Assembly (NCBI RefSeq): GCF_905220995.1
Contig: NZ_CAJNBJ010000016.1
Span: 620,001-684,000, forward strand
Length of the DNA: 64,000 bases
From: Nitrospira defluvii
GTDB taxonomy: Bacteria > Nitrospirota > Nitrospiria > Nitrospirales > Nitrospiraceae
Direction: 5' to 3'
Below, one piece after another: positions 52,301-61,205 of the stretch. Every line of letters starts with the position of its first letter. Position 1 is the stretch's first letter. Made by a program: the position numbers and the translations under genes. The notes below the pieces were generated by a model. That model made no database searches. It was not told the origin of the DNA and worked only from the letters and a program-made list of their open reading frames with translations.

Positions 52301-54329
52301 GTCTGGTGCTGTCATCCCACTTCACTGCCCACGGATACTTCGGGTTCTGGGCCGTGCTCTCCCGCTCACCGCGGGCGATGTTGCCGTCCCACTTCCAGTC
52401 CCACACCGTCGAATCATAGGCCATGATCTGGCCCTTCTCATCGTTGGTGTGGCCCGGTTGACCCTGAGCCGGCACGAACATTTCCACCCAATCCTTGATG
52501 TTCACGATCACAGGATCGGACTTCCAGTTCGTCTTCTGGCTCTTGTCCACAATCTTAAAGGTCTTACCGAACCAATCCACCGTCGTGCCGATCAGCTTGT
52601 CGGACGACACACCGAGCTTCATGCGGCCCTTGCGGTCAGGCAATTCCGCCAAGTCCGGCATGGTGTCCGTGTGGCCGTTTCCGGCTTGCAACGTGTTGTA
52701 GAACCGGCCGTACCCCCACATGCCCGCGACGTAGTGATGCGCCACGTGGCAGTGATAGAGGAATTCACCGGCCAGGTGCTGACAGCCGCCGCCGCCGCAT
52801 TCCGGCTCGAGGTCCAGGGCTTCCGACGGACCGATGACTTCGACGTCAACACGATCCGACTTGGTCCGAACCACCGGATACTTCACCGGTCCGTCCTGAC
52901 CTGCCGCCCAGAGGGTGTTCATTTCGGTGCCCGGGCTCCGCTGCCAACGGATCGTTCCGCTGTGCGGATGGTGGGAATGGAACACTTCCGATCCACCGTG
53001 CACCACACGCCATTTCACCGGATCGCCCAAGTAACCGCGGGCAATCGTGGTGGGTGGGTCGCCGAAGGTGTAGGCGCTGTAGGCCAGCGATTCATCTTCG
53101 AAACCGAAGTACTCGTGCTGCAAATGCATCTGATCGATGCCGAACGGCTCGCTGCGATAGTTCAACGCGCGACCGCCCGGACGATACGCATCGGTGAGCG
53201 GATCGCGCTGCGGCAAGAAGTCACCCTTCTTGTTCAGCGGGCGGAAGGCTTCGTCGCCGATTTCGTGATAGAACAACACGAACTCGCGGAAGTCCGGTCC
53301 CGATCCGTTATCGATGTTGACCTGCCAACCACTGGCCACCTGCTTGTCCGGACCCGTTCCCAGCGAATCCACGTAGGTCGAGCCTTTGGGCTCGACAATG
53401 AACGCGCCGAAGAGCCCGAGCACGGTCAATTCGCGGTCATGGCTCCAGGAGTGGAACTGACGCACACCTTCCTGCATGTTCGGGTGGATGTACCACTCGA
53501 AATCCTGCACCTTCCCCGGCGATACGATCGCATCAGGGTTCGTGGTCGTCGCCGGCTTGCCGGTCGAACTCACGATCATGCTGGAGGCCTGGATGAACAA
53601 GCTACCATCCTCGGCTTCCATCTGGTTGCGCAGAGTCATCTTGACGCAATCACCCTGGTTGGCGCGAATGACCAACGGCTGAATCACATCACCCTGCAAT
53701 CCGGTGGTCACGGCACCAGGATCAAAGCCTTCCTTCTCACGCGCAGCCTTGTTCTTCTCCTCTTCCGCACGCGCTTTCGGGAGATCCTCGGTCAGGACGT
53801 ACATGTAACCGGGATAATAATCGAGCCACCGGTTGAGCGTGATCTCGATGTTGACCATCGAGACATCATATTTCTTCACCGGCGCGCCCGCCGGACATTT
53901 CCCGCCGTTGGTCAAGACCGGCTCGCCCTTCGACGAATCGGATGCCAGCAAGAAGCTGCTCCCGTCCTGTCCCATGTACTGGTGCATCATCGACATTTCG
54001 TTGAATGCACCGGAGGTCTGCTGCGCCTTGGCATCGCTGCCCGCCTGCTGCTCCAACTTCTCCATCAGGCGGTGGTGCTGCATCTCCATCTTTTCCGCAT
54101 TGCCGGCTCGACCTTCGATGGCGTTTTCCACCACCGTCTGACCCTTCAAGGTCTGGGTCCAACCCGGCATGGCGACCGGCGTCGCATGTCCATCATGCGA
54201 CTGATCGCCTGACCCGGCCGCGAACACCCACGGCGCAGCAAGTAAGCTGCCCGAGAGTAGCGCCGCCTGCAGGCTCAGCATCGCCTTGCGACTGATGCGC
54301 CTGCGTTTTGACTGCACTGAAGACCTCAT
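49392..54329 (-). CDS. Giant periplasmic multicopper oxidase
   Basis: 1645 residues from ATG 54329 with AAGGAGGGAGG. Signal peptide about 1-38. At least six cupredoxin-like domains appear. Copper motifs: HSWSH 293-297, HSHHPH 451-456, the type 1/type 3 loop HCHVAHHYVAGM 526-537, HPHFF 831, WHDH 978-981, and HQLMNESHVW near 1149. Thus one clear type 1 centre and trinuclear-cluster ligands exist. The C-terminal third (after 1250) has lost most His ligands and is probably structural. A small beta domain seems inserted at about 880-958. Roughly three times the size of laccase-type oxidases. Likely electron acceptor or donor partner of the cupredoxin; substrate unknown. Confidence 0.88.
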   Translation of the reverse strand: MRSSVQSKRRRISRKAMLSLQAALLSGSLLAAPWVFAAGSGDQSHDGHATPVAMPGWTQTLKGQTVVENAIEGRAGNAEKMEMQHHRLMEKLEQQAGSDAKAQQTSGAFNEMSMMHQYMGQDGSSFLLASDSSKGEPVLTNGGKCPAGAPVKKYDVSMVNIEITLNRWLDYYPGYMYVLTEDLPKARAEEEKNKAAREKEGFDPGAVTTGLQGDVIQPLVIRANQGDCVKMTLRNQMEAEDGSLFIQASSMIVSSTGKPATTTNPDAIVSPGKVQDFEWYIHPNMQEGVRQFHSWSHDRELTVLGLFGAFIVEPKGSTYVDSLGTGPDKQVASGWQVNIDNGSGPDFREFVLFYHEIGDEAFRPLNKKGDFLPQRDPLTDAYRPGGRALNYRSEPFGIDQMHLQHEYFGFEDESLAYSAYTFGDPPTTIARGYLGDPVKWRVVHGGSEVFHSHHPHSGTIRWQRSPGTEMNTLWAAGQDGPVKYPVVRTKSDRVDVEVIGPSEALDLEPECGGGGCQHLAGEFLYHCHVAHHYVAGMWGYGRFYNTLQAGNGHTDTMPDLAELPDRKGRMKLGVSSDKLIGTTVDWFGKTFKIVDKSQKTNWKSDPVIVNIKDWVEMFVPAQGQPGHTNDEKGQIMAYDSTVWDWKWDGNIARGERESTAQNPKYPWAVKWDDSTRPAILFDPTTGKMAWPLFKPHFGKRVPFSANHSGAPWLEPIHQDANGERTSEPAQPGEQGRWSLCPDNANRKHYNIHFVRMPITLAKKQGKEPAMVDKDGLIYVLHEEERLTRANDDLKLPAVIRANVYDCVDVLLTSEWDDDDYTNFQSSKINIHPHFFQFDTGNSDGVISGMEYEMSVRPFTMWGKKTKHGLPAPMVAKLTGEAKAGATSIKIQMAPGATAFHVNTELMVGMDCLEKGNDPAASLPRDKSCQEVARVKEIKGDVVTFFKPLKHSHPVGDLVSPEFVRYRWWVDVDMGTVFWHDHAFGATTWPHGGFGVTIVEPYGSTYHDPKNGKLVYSGPIADIHSNEPIGAGVSGSFRELMVSIHDTVPHTVNVIEAGNPPGQPIEVALEAGKTVSFQMPDKILNAPNKYINGGTHTTGSGFNFRAAPFAQRLSNNPDTSKLFSSAVHGDPGTPLLRAYTGDTMVFRLLHQLMNESHVWTIAGHTFLTERYAADANRKNSIHVGIAERYDLVSKAGGFQGMPGDYIHFNGRTSHFAEGGWGILRVLDKQVPDLMPLPKGTNPLGIPATPNSVCPSDAPVKSFNVVALDRPMKLNPKAPDAIEVDFERKIEMTMPEGKIFALEEEAATVAGNVMPNPLTLRANLGDCIKVNLKNKMKASRASFFAPGLAFDPRDSQGLNVGNNAGDQTVAPGESRTYTYYAHPLNKETTSLVWDGGNIVVNPRNGLYGAIIIGPKGSQYRDPVTGADVSQKNTWRADVIVDTTLTENAGKRNYRDVALFFQDEDNIIGTAFMPYVQNVAGLTSVNYRAEPYKFREEQGCSLGKIFQPCAVDKPEDPVTPLIEAHAGDAVRIHVIGANSEQNGMFGVEGHEWPIEPYMPGADMISVVEYAGSEVLDVFIRGGAGGPYRQVGDFVWSNARLPYTQSGQWGYMRVLPVGDSRIQPLSASGSGARQAEVQPEAQAIPTAMK

Positions 54330-54564
54330 ATGTCGGCCTCCCTCCTTGATAATCCCGCGCCCTTCCGCGGGAGTGAATAAAAGCGTGGTCGTGTGACCGG
54401 CCTCCGTCAGGCAGGACCCCGGCTGCTCCGGCCTCTCCTTCTCCCCTCCACGAAACGCTCCAAAAGAGAAAAGGGCTGGTGAAGGGTGTCCTCAAAGTTT
54501 GAGGGAGCAGGTCATTCGGAGGCCGGTCCTAATCACCCGCGCCTTCACCAGCACCCCGGCACAT

Positions 54565-54580
54565 CGCAATTGATGTGCCT
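54565..54580 (-). promoter_or_regulatory. Sigma-54 promoter of the multicopper oxidase
   Basis: The minus strand reads AGGCACATCAATTGCG. It matches the consensus TGGCAC-N5-TTGC at nearly every position, with GG and GC separated by exactly ten bases. It implies a start near 54554 and a leader of about 225 nt before the ATG at 54329. Confidence 0.7.
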
Positions 54581-54686
54581 ATCCACCCACCTCAATGAGC
54601 AGAAACGTTTCGCTACACTATCAACATGTTATGAGTGTCGAGTGCGACAACGAGGAAGAACGGACTACGGGTTGTTTTCCAGGCCT

Positions 54687-54760
54687 TTAGACAGACTGCA
54701 GGGGAGTGAACGACACGCATGAAAATACAATGACTTAGACTGTCTACATTATTAGACACC
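54687..54760. promoter_or_regulatory. Three TTAGAC repeats, candidate activator enhancer
   Basis: TTAGACAGACT (54687-54697), TTAGACTGTCTA (54735-54746, nearly palindromic) and TTAGACACC (54752-54760) lie about 130-205 bases upstream of the predicted oxidase start. This is the usual place for sigma-54 activator binding sites. The repeats may recruit the activator encoded next door. Confidence 0.45.
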
Positions 54761-54898
54761 AAGGATTCTGTTTTGTGGCAATAAGGGGCAAAGAGGCTCT
54801 GGATGTCCGGAGGATTGGCCGGCAACCGAGCTGATTTTGAAGAGGATTTTGCGGGACGTCGAGATTCGGAGCAGTGAGGAGAATCGATGGAAGCGGGC

Positions 54899-56302
54899 CT
54901 AACGGATATCGAACTCGTGGAGCTTGTTATAGAGACTTGCGCGACTAATTTTGAGAAGACGTGCGGCCTTCACCCGATTTCCGGACGTCTGCTGCAACGC
55001 CTGAAGTATCCGAACCCGCTCAGCCTGCCTCGCCGCATAGCGCCCGACCGTCCTCAGATCGGTGGCCTCGACATGCGACCCGACAGCCACCAGATCCGCG
55101 CAGGTCAGTTCCTGGTGAGTGGTCGTGACCACGGCACGCTCGATATAGTGCTGCAGTTCGCGAACATTGCCGGGCCAAGGCGCAGCAGTTAATGCGCACA
55201 TGGCTTCCTCGCTGACCCGGCGCAGCTCTTGCCGATGCCGCTGGCAGGAGTCCCCGACAAATTTCTCCACCAACAGGGGAATGTCCGCCCTCCGCTCCCG
55301 CAACGGGGGCAGATGGACGGGCAAGACGGCTAATCGATAATAGAGATCTTGTCGAAAGGCCTTCGCCTTCACTAAATCGGTGAGATCCTTGTTGGTGGCC
55401 GACACGACACGAACATCGATCTTGATCGGTTGTGTGCCGCCGACCCGCTTGATCTCCCCTTCCTGCAAGACTCGCAGGAGCTTGGCCTGAAAGGTCGGGG
55501 AGGTGTCGGCAATTTCATCCAAGAAGATCGTGCCCCCGTCAGCTTCTTCAAACAACCCGGGCTTGGCCCCTGCGGCTCCGGTGAACGCGCCTTTGACATG
55601 GCCGAACAGTTCACTCTCCAGCAATGTTTCCGGGAGCGCTCCACAATCGACCACCACAAAAGGCTTCTCACGTCGATAACTGGTCTGGTGAATCGTCCGA
55701 GCGACCAGTTCTTTTCCCGTGCCGCTTTCCCCCTGAATCAGTACCGTCGCCGAGCTATCCGCCACCAACCGGATCATTTCAAAGAGCTGATTCATCGCCG
55801 GACTCGCGCCGACGAGATCGCCCAATCGTGACGCAGTCCGTTCCGGGCGCGATGCGCCCGGCTGGTGCTGCGGAAGGGATGCCGGAATACCGAGCGGCTC
55901 CGGCCGCTTGTGAAACAAAACGAGAATGGAGCCGACATCTCCCCCGGAGGAGACAAGCGGAAAGGCCTGATGCATACCACAGGCAGTGCCGTCACCCGAC
56001 GTATTACAGGAAACCGTCAGCACTTCACCCGTCGCAAAAACAGACTCAGCAGGACATGTCCCGCAAGGATCTTTCTTTTGAACGAACGATTCGTAACACT
56101 TCGCCGGCTTGGTCCCCGCTGGCGGCTTTCCTGACTTCCCCCAGGCAGCATCGTTGGCGTAGACGACATTGAGCTCCCGGTCCATCACAGCGACGCGGTC
56201 GGTCAGTCCATCGGCCAATTGACGAAGCGCTTCTAAACGAGCGGCGAGAATGGGATCAGCGAAGGGAGAGAGGGGTCCTGTTGGTGCGTGAGATCCGGCC
56301 AT
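54899..56302 (-). CDS. Sigma-54-dependent activator with Cys-rich PAS domain
   Basis: 467 residues from ATG 56302, preceded by AAGGAGTG. An N-terminal PAS-like domain (about 20-135) carries Cys 69, 80, 83, 99 and 108 (AKCYES, DPCGTCP, VSCN). The AAA+ domain (about 160-390) has Walker A GESGTGKE, the sigma-54 contact loop GAFTGA, and Walker B GTIFLDE. A Fis-type helix-turn-helix ends the protein (about 430-465). It opens sigma-54 promoters on sensing a signal, perhaps redox or metal through the cysteines. It lies directly upstream of the oxidase promoter region. Confidence 0.92.
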   Translation of the reverse strand: MAGSHAPTGPLSPFADPILAARLEALRQLADGLTDRVAVMDRELNVVYANDAAWGKSGKPPAGTKPAKCYESFVQKKDPCGTCPAESVFATGEVLTVSCNTSGDGTACGMHQAFPLVSSGGDVGSILVLFHKRPEPLGIPASLPQHQPGASRPERTASRLGDLVGASPAMNQLFEMIRLVADSSATVLIQGESGTGKELVARTIHQTSYRREKPFVVVDCGALPETLLESELFGHVKGAFTGAAGAKPGLFEEADGGTIFLDEIADTSPTFQAKLLRVLQEGEIKRVGGTQPIKIDVRVVSATNKDLTDLVKAKAFRQDLYYRLAVLPVHLPPLRERRADIPLLVEKFVGDSCQRHRQELRRVSEEAMCALTAAPWPGNVRELQHYIERAVVTTTHQELTCADLVAVGSHVEATDLRTVGRYAARQAERVRILQALQQTSGNRVKAARLLKISRASLYNKLHEFDIR

Positions 56303-56443
56303 CTCATCACTCCTTATTTCAGAAGAAACCAAGAAGGGCCTTTCTTCAGTGTAAAGGCCCTATATGTACTACGCCTGGAACTTCGAAGACAACCCTCTCA
56401 CCAAGGGGGGCCATCGGGTCGCCGCACCGTCCGACCCGGGTCA

Positions 56444-56848
56444 TCAATGGATGGTGCGTTCGGACGCCGAGCCCTCGGCAGGCATGAGGAGTCGTTTCAC
56501 CGTCGCCTTTAACTCCGACAGGCGCACCGGCTTGTCGAAATAGGCAGTCGCGCCGCTTTTTAGCGCCTCCTCCTTGGTTTTGGCGTCGCCGAATGCCGTC
56601 ATGACGATGATCGGGCAGGCCGGCGCACACCGTCTCAGCCGATGCACATAATCGAAGCCGCCGGACGGCATTTTCAAATCCGTGACGATCAAGTCCGGTG
56701 CGGCCCGCATCACGGCATCCAACCCTTCCGCCCCGTTGCTGGCTTCGCGCAATTGATACCCTTCCCCCCACAGCTCATCGCACAGCAAACTGCGCATGTC
56801 CTTATCATCTTCCACCACCAACAACACGGCTGGTGACCTACCTTTCAT
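56444..56848 (-). CDS. Single-domain response regulator (receiver)
   Basis: 134 residues from ATG 56848 (TTGGAG upstream). A complete CheY-like receiver: acidic pair EDDKD near 14, phospho-acceptor Asp in DLIVTDLKMPSG near 53, Thr/Ala switch MTAFGD, and Lys in FDKPV near 104. No output domain. It lies between the histidine kinase and the sigma-54 activator, so it probably relays or competes for phosphate of the neighbouring kinase. The 260-nt gap to the kinase suggests its own promoter. Confidence 0.9.
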   Translation of the reverse strand: MKGRSPAVLLVVEDDKDMRSLLCDELWGEGYQLREASNGAEGLDAVMRAAPDLIVTDLKMPSGGFDYVHRLRRCAPACPIIVMTAFGDAKTKEEALKSGATAYFDKPVRLSELKATVKRLLMPAEGSASERTIH

Positions 56849-57108
56849 GTCGAGGCTCCAATAACCGGTTTCCATGCCAAATGAGTCAACGCAAACTATG
56901 TGCCATTCCTCCTTGGCCCTGGCATGAGGCAACACCTTGCGTTCATTGATGATTCGGCAGTGAAGGATTTTCCAAACAGAAACGGAGCCCCAGCGGCGTT
57001 GGTGAGAAAGACCCCACCTGTATAGACAGGCTGCCCCGAAGCGCTACAGCAACCACCCAACCTGCTTCTCGGATCACTCTTCAAACCGGGGAGGGAAAAG
57101 GGTGATCA

Positions 57109-59793
57109 TCACGATTTCTGACCGGGGTCGACCTGAATCGGCAGACAGATCGTAAACACCGTTCCAACACCCGGCTCGCTCTCGACCTGGATCGTGCCGC
57201 CATGTTCCTCAATGATGCCCCTGACGACCGTCAAGCCAAGTCCGGTCCCCTTGCCGAATTCCTTGGTCGTAAAGAAGGGATCGAAGATCTTGGCAATGAC
57301 GTCCTTCGGCATGCCGTGACCGGTATCGCCGATCACCAGCATGACCATGCCGCGATCCGTTGCCGGCGCCAATGCGACCTTCAGCACGCCCCCACCCGGC
57401 ATCGCATGGATGGCGTTCATGACCAAGTTGATCAACACCTGGCTCATCTGATCGGCATCGGCGCGCACCAACGGGCAAGCCTCCGCGAACGACGTTTCAA
57501 CCGTGATGTGGCTGTGCGAAAGCCGCTCTTGAAAAATTTCCAGATTATCCTCGACGATCTGATGGAGATCCAACGCCCGATGCTCAACCGGACGACGGCG
57601 GGCAAACGCCAGCAGCTGATTCATCACCCGCGTGATCCGTTCGACCTGACTGATAATGGTCTGGAGCCCCTTCCTGACCGGCTCCTCCTTCGTGCGCTCC
57701 ATCAAATATTCCGCGCGGCCCAAAATGACGTTCATCGGCGTCCCGATCTCATGGGCCATGCCGGAAGCCACCGTGCCGAGTTCGGCCACCCGCTCAGTCC
57801 GGCGCAGCTGCGCCTGCAGCCGCTTCCGCTCCGTGATGTCGCTGGCGATCCCATCGATCCGCAGGGGATGGCCCGCCTCGTCCTTGATGACTCGCCCACG
57901 ATCATGCAGCCATCGCACTTCGCCGTCTAGCCGGACGATGCGATACTCGACATCAAACTCCCCGGCACGCTGGAGATCCGACAGCGCCTGGTCGGCCAGG
58001 GCACGATCCTCTTCATGCACCACCGCCAACCGTAGCGATGGCTGGGCGAGGAACTCTTCGGTGGACCGGCCATAGATCTCCATCACAGACGGACTCACAT
58101 AATAGAGCGTGCCCCAATCCAGAGACGCCGACCAGATCACATCCTCCATCGCCCCCAGCAGGCTCTGAAGCCGTTCTTCGCTTTCCCGCAATCGCTGCTC
58201 TGAAACCTTGCGCATCGAGAGATCGCGCAGCACGACGAGAATGCCGGCTCCCGCTTCGTCCTGGAACCGGGCGGCCCTGACCGCCACATCGACGATGGTC
58301 CCGTCCAGTCGAACGGCCTTCTCCTCGACTTCGGGGACCGTGCTGCCGGAATCCAGCAGGTGCCGAATCCGCTCCCGCACCAGATCGTGAAAGTCGGCAT
58401 GCACCAACTCGTAGAGCGACCGACCGAGGATGTCTTCCGGCTGACTCGCTCCGAACAGCTGCAGTCCCTGCTCGTTGATGAACACAATCCGCCCCCCGCG
58501 ATTGACGAGGATAGCATCCGGCAACACGGCCAGCAGACGTCGATAGCGTTCTTCGCTTTGACGCAACAGCTGTTCGGTCTTCTTCCACTCCGTCACGTCT
58601 CGGGTCACTCCCAACACGGCGGACACACTGCCATCGGGGGCACGCAGCGGCACCACATGGGTGTCCAGCCATCGGGGAGTTCCGAGAAACCCCACCAGCC
58701 GAAACTCCAACCGACCAGCCTCGCCATGGGCGGCCTGACGGACCAATTCGCGAAACACCGGCTGAAACTCTTCGGCCACCAGGTGACACACATCCTTGCC
58801 GACGACCTGTGTGGGGCTTGTCGCCTCAACCATCGCCAGCCCCGCCGCATTGATGGTCTGAACCGTGCCGTCGAGCGCAAGTACTTTCACACACTCCGGC
58901 TCCGTCTCGATGATCGCCCGCAGCAGCGCCTCACGCTCCGCCAGATCTTCCTCCAGCCGTTTGCGCTCAGTGATGTCGCGAAGGATGACGGTGTAATACC
59001 GCAGGCCTTCAATACCGATTTGCGAAATCGCCGCCTCAATGGGAAATTCCTCGCCAGAGGAGCGAACCCCCATGATTACTCCCAACGCCCCCATTTGACG
59101 CGTGGTAATACCCGACCGCCCGAACTCCCGGATGTGTTCCGCGTGCGCGCTACGAAACCGCTCGGGAATCAGGCGGTCCAACGGCCGCCCCAACATGTCC
59201 TGCGCGCTCCACTGAAACATGTCTTCCGCAGCCTGATTGAACAACACGATTTTTTGCGCGTCATCCACCGTGATGATGGCATCCATGGCCGATTGCACGA
59301 TCCCTTCGAAGCGAAGCTTGTCATGCTGCAGCTCGGCTTCGGCCCGGCGTTGTCCGGCCATCGCCCCTTCCACGGCAGCTTCTGCATGGGCGATGGCCTC
59401 CGCCGCCTCGGCAGGTGTCGATTGCTTATGCGCGGGCTCAGGCATGGTCGGTGGAAACGCCTGCACCGAATGATTCCGACGGTTCGCGGACAGGAACGTG
59501 AAAATGGTTACCAGGAGCCCAATGCCCAATAGTCGATTAATCCAAGAGGAAATCGGCGGAAGCTCTGAGGGGGAGGCGACCGCCCCGATCACGACCAGCA
59601 GGGCGACCAGTCCCACGCCATAACGTATCGAGCCAGTCCGGGAGCTGGCCGCGGTCAGCGCAAGAGGAATCGCATAGAGTAGCCAGACCGCATACTCGGC
59701 CGGCAGCGACAGGTCGAGCAGGAAAATCCCCAGGGTCAGCAGCGCAGGGCCGCCATATTCAAGTAGCAGGGTTTTTAGGGGTAGAGGGTACAC
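57109..59793 (-). CDS. Membrane histidine kinase with four PAS domains
   Basis: 894 residues from GTG 59793, preceded by GGGGGAG. Four membrane helices cover about 8-105. Four PAS domains follow (about 155-275, 280-405, 408-530, 533-655), each with typical PAS-PAC linkers such as SEERYRRLLAVLPDAI. The HisKA helix has ASGMAHEIGTPMN near 685, and the ATPase domain N-box (NLVMNAIHAM), DTGHGMP and GTGLGLTVV boxes are intact. It starts 32 nt after the NtrC-like gene stop, so the two form a two-component pair. The signal is unknown; no haem or flavin residue is obvious. Confidence 0.93.
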   Translation of the reverse strand: MYPLPLKTLLLEYGGPALLTLGIFLLDLSLPAEYAVWLLYAIPLALTAASSRTGSIRYGVGLVALLVVIGAVASPSELPPISSWINRLLGIGLLVTIFTFLSANRRNHSVQAFPPTMPEPAHKQSTPAEAAEAIAHAEAAVEGAMAGQRRAEAELQHDKLRFEGIVQSAMDAIITVDDAQKIVLFNQAAEDMFQWSAQDMLGRPLDRLIPERFRSAHAEHIREFGRSGITTRQMGALGVIMGVRSSGEEFPIEAAISQIGIEGLRYYTVILRDITERKRLEEDLAEREALLRAIIETEPECVKVLALDGTVQTINAAGLAMVEATSPTQVVGKDVCHLVAEEFQPVFRELVRQAAHGEAGRLEFRLVGFLGTPRWLDTHVVPLRAPDGSVSAVLGVTRDVTEWKKTEQLLRQSEERYRRLLAVLPDAILVNRGGRIVFINEQGLQLFGASQPEDILGRSLYELVHADFHDLVRERIRHLLDSGSTVPEVEEKAVRLDGTIVDVAVRAARFQDEAGAGILVVLRDLSMRKVSEQRLRESEERLQSLLGAMEDVIWSASLDWGTLYYVSPSVMEIYGRSTEEFLAQPSLRLAVVHEEDRALADQALSDLQRAGEFDVEYRIVRLDGEVRWLHDRGRVIKDEAGHPLRIDGIASDITERKRLQAQLRRTERVAELGTVASGMAHEIGTPMNVILGRAEYLMERTKEEPVRKGLQTIISQVERITRVMNQLLAFARRRPVEHRALDLHQIVEDNLEIFQERLSHSHITVETSFAEACPLVRADADQMSQVLINLVMNAIHAMPGGGVLKVALAPATDRGMVMLVIGDTGHGMPKDVIAKIFDPFFTTKEFGKGTGLGLTVVRGIIEEHGGTIQVESEPGVGTVFTICLPIQVDPGQKS

Positions 59794-59825
59794 GACGGCT
59801 CCCCCACGACGGTGAGACGTGGAAT

Positions 59826-61205
59826 CTACGCGTCTGAGTGTGGTTTGCCCTCGATCTCGGCGAGCTTGCGGTACAGGGTCTTGCGATCAATGCCCAGCAC
59901 ATGCGCGGCCTGATATTTATTGCCGCCCGTCTTTTCCAGAATTTTCACGATATATTCCTTCTCGACTTCGTGCAGCGGCAAGGTACGTTCGGCCGCTTCG
60001 TCGAGAATCCGGCGATCGCCGCGAGCGCCCTGAACCTGGATGGGTAAATCCTCCGCGCCGATGATGTCGCCGTGACTCAACGTCACCGCCCGCTCGATGA
60101 CATTCTCCAATTCCCGGACATTGCCCGGCCAGGCGTAGTCGGCCAGCATCGCGAGGGCCGGCTCGCTGAGCCCCTTCACCTGCCTGCCGCGGGCGGAAGC
60201 GCACTTTTTCAGAAAGGCATCCACCAGAATCGGAATATCCTCCCGCCGTTCCCGCAACGGGGGCAACCGCAGCTCAATGACATTGAGGCGGTAGTAAAAG
60301 TCTTCACGGAATCGCTTATTCTTTACTTCATCGACGAGATTCAAGTTCGTCGCGGCGATAATCCGTACATCCACCGGAATGGACTTGGTGGCACCCACAC
60401 GTCGAATTTCCCGCTCTTGAATGGCACGCAGCAACTTCGCCTGCAACATCAGCGGCAACTCGCTGATCTCATCCAGAAACAGCGTGCCCTTCTGCGCCTC
60501 CTCGAACAACCCGCGCTTATCCACTTTGGCATCCGTGAAGGAGCCCCGCATATGGCCGAACAGTTCGCTTTCCAGCAACTGTTCCGGAATCGCCGCGCAA
60601 TTCACGGGGACAAACGGCGCATCACGTCGATCACTGTTGTAATGAATGGCTTTGGCCACCAACTCCTTCCCGGTGCCGCTCTCGCCGGTGATCAGCACAT
60701 TGGTCGGACTATCCGCCACCCGTCGAATCAAATCGAAGACGGCCTGCATCGGCTTGCTCTTGCCGAGAATCTGATGAAAGCTATATTCCTTGTGCACTTC
60801 TTTGCGCAGACGACTCACCTCGCGCCGGAGGGCCGCTTCGCGGATCGCCCGTTCAACCACCCGCACCAATTCTTCGGTCTTCACCGGCTTGGTGAGGTAA
60901 TCGCTGGCCCCATGCCGCATCGCATCGACTGCGGTCTCCACCGTGCCGAACGCCGTCATCAGAATCACCCCGATATCGGGGTACCGCTGTTTGACCTCCG
61001 TCAGCAGCTCGGTGCCTTGCATGCCTTTCATTCGGAGATCGGTGAGCACGACGGCATAGTCTTCCTCGCTCAACTGTTGAAGCGCCTCGTCTCCGCTGCC
61101 GACCCCCATGCATTGATGTCCTCGGCCCTGCAAGACGTCACAGAGCAGACTCCGCATGTCGGCGTCATCGTCGACTACCAGTACTGCGCCCCATTCCTCT
61201 GTCAT
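59826..61205 (-). CDS. NtrC-family sigma-54 response regulator
   Basis: 459 residues from ATG 61205 with GAGAGGAAGG. Receiver domain (about 1-120, Asp in VVLTDLRMKG), AAA+ domain (about 140-380, [17 protein letters not shown]) and a Fis-type DNA-binding end (about 415-455, NKYQAAHVLGIDRKTLYRKL). The sigma-54 contact loop reads GSFTDA, a tolerated variant of GAFTGA with the key Thr kept. It is coupled to the histidine kinase gene, its likely partner. Its promoter targets are unknown. The oxidase sigma-54 promoter is a candidate, as is the adjacent efflux pair. Confidence 0.92.
   Translation of the reverse strand: MTEEWGAVLVVDDDADMRSLLCDVLQGRGHQCMGVGSGDEALQQLSEEDYAVVLTDLRMKGMQGTELLTEVKQRYPDIGVILMTAFGTVETAVDAMRHGASDYLTKPVKTEELVRVVERAIREAALRREVSRLRKEVHKEYSFHQILGKSKPMQAVFDLIRRVADSPTNVLITGESGTGKELVAKAIHYNSDRRDAPFVPVNCAAIPEQLLESELFGHMRGSFTDAKVDKRGLFEEAQKGTLFLDEISELPLMLQAKLLRAIQEREIRRVGATKSIPVDVRIIAATNLNLVDEVKNKRFREDFYYRLNVIELRLPPLRERREDIPILVDAFLKKCASARGRQVKGLSEPALAMLADYAWPGNVRELENVIERAVTLSHGDIIGAEDLPIQVQGARGDRRILDEAAERTLPLHEVEKEYIVKILEKTGGNKYQAAHVLGIDRKTLYRKLAEIEGKPHSDA

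Larger units (their letters stand above)
54330..54898. other. Oxidase promoter region with sigma-54 site and repeats
   Basis: 569 bases between the sigma-54 activator stop and the oxidase start. They hold a sigma-54 -24/-12 element (54565-54580), three TTAGAC repeats (54687-54760), and a CCTCAAAGTTTGAGG dyad (54490-54504) within the expected leader. Short ORFs here are not convincing. The upstream 140 bases contain no other clear signal. Confidence 0.7.

Noticed and set aside
52179-54212. Long plus-strand ORF of 677 codons
   Set aside because: Antisense shadow of the multicopper oxidase, caused by high GC at third positions. No motif, signal peptide or ribosome site.
54887-55192. Plus-strand ORF with GAGGAGAATCG ribosome-like site
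   Set aside because: It overlaps the 3' end of the sigma-54 activator in antisense, and its product loses protein character after about 30 residues. The ribosome-like sequence is probably chance.
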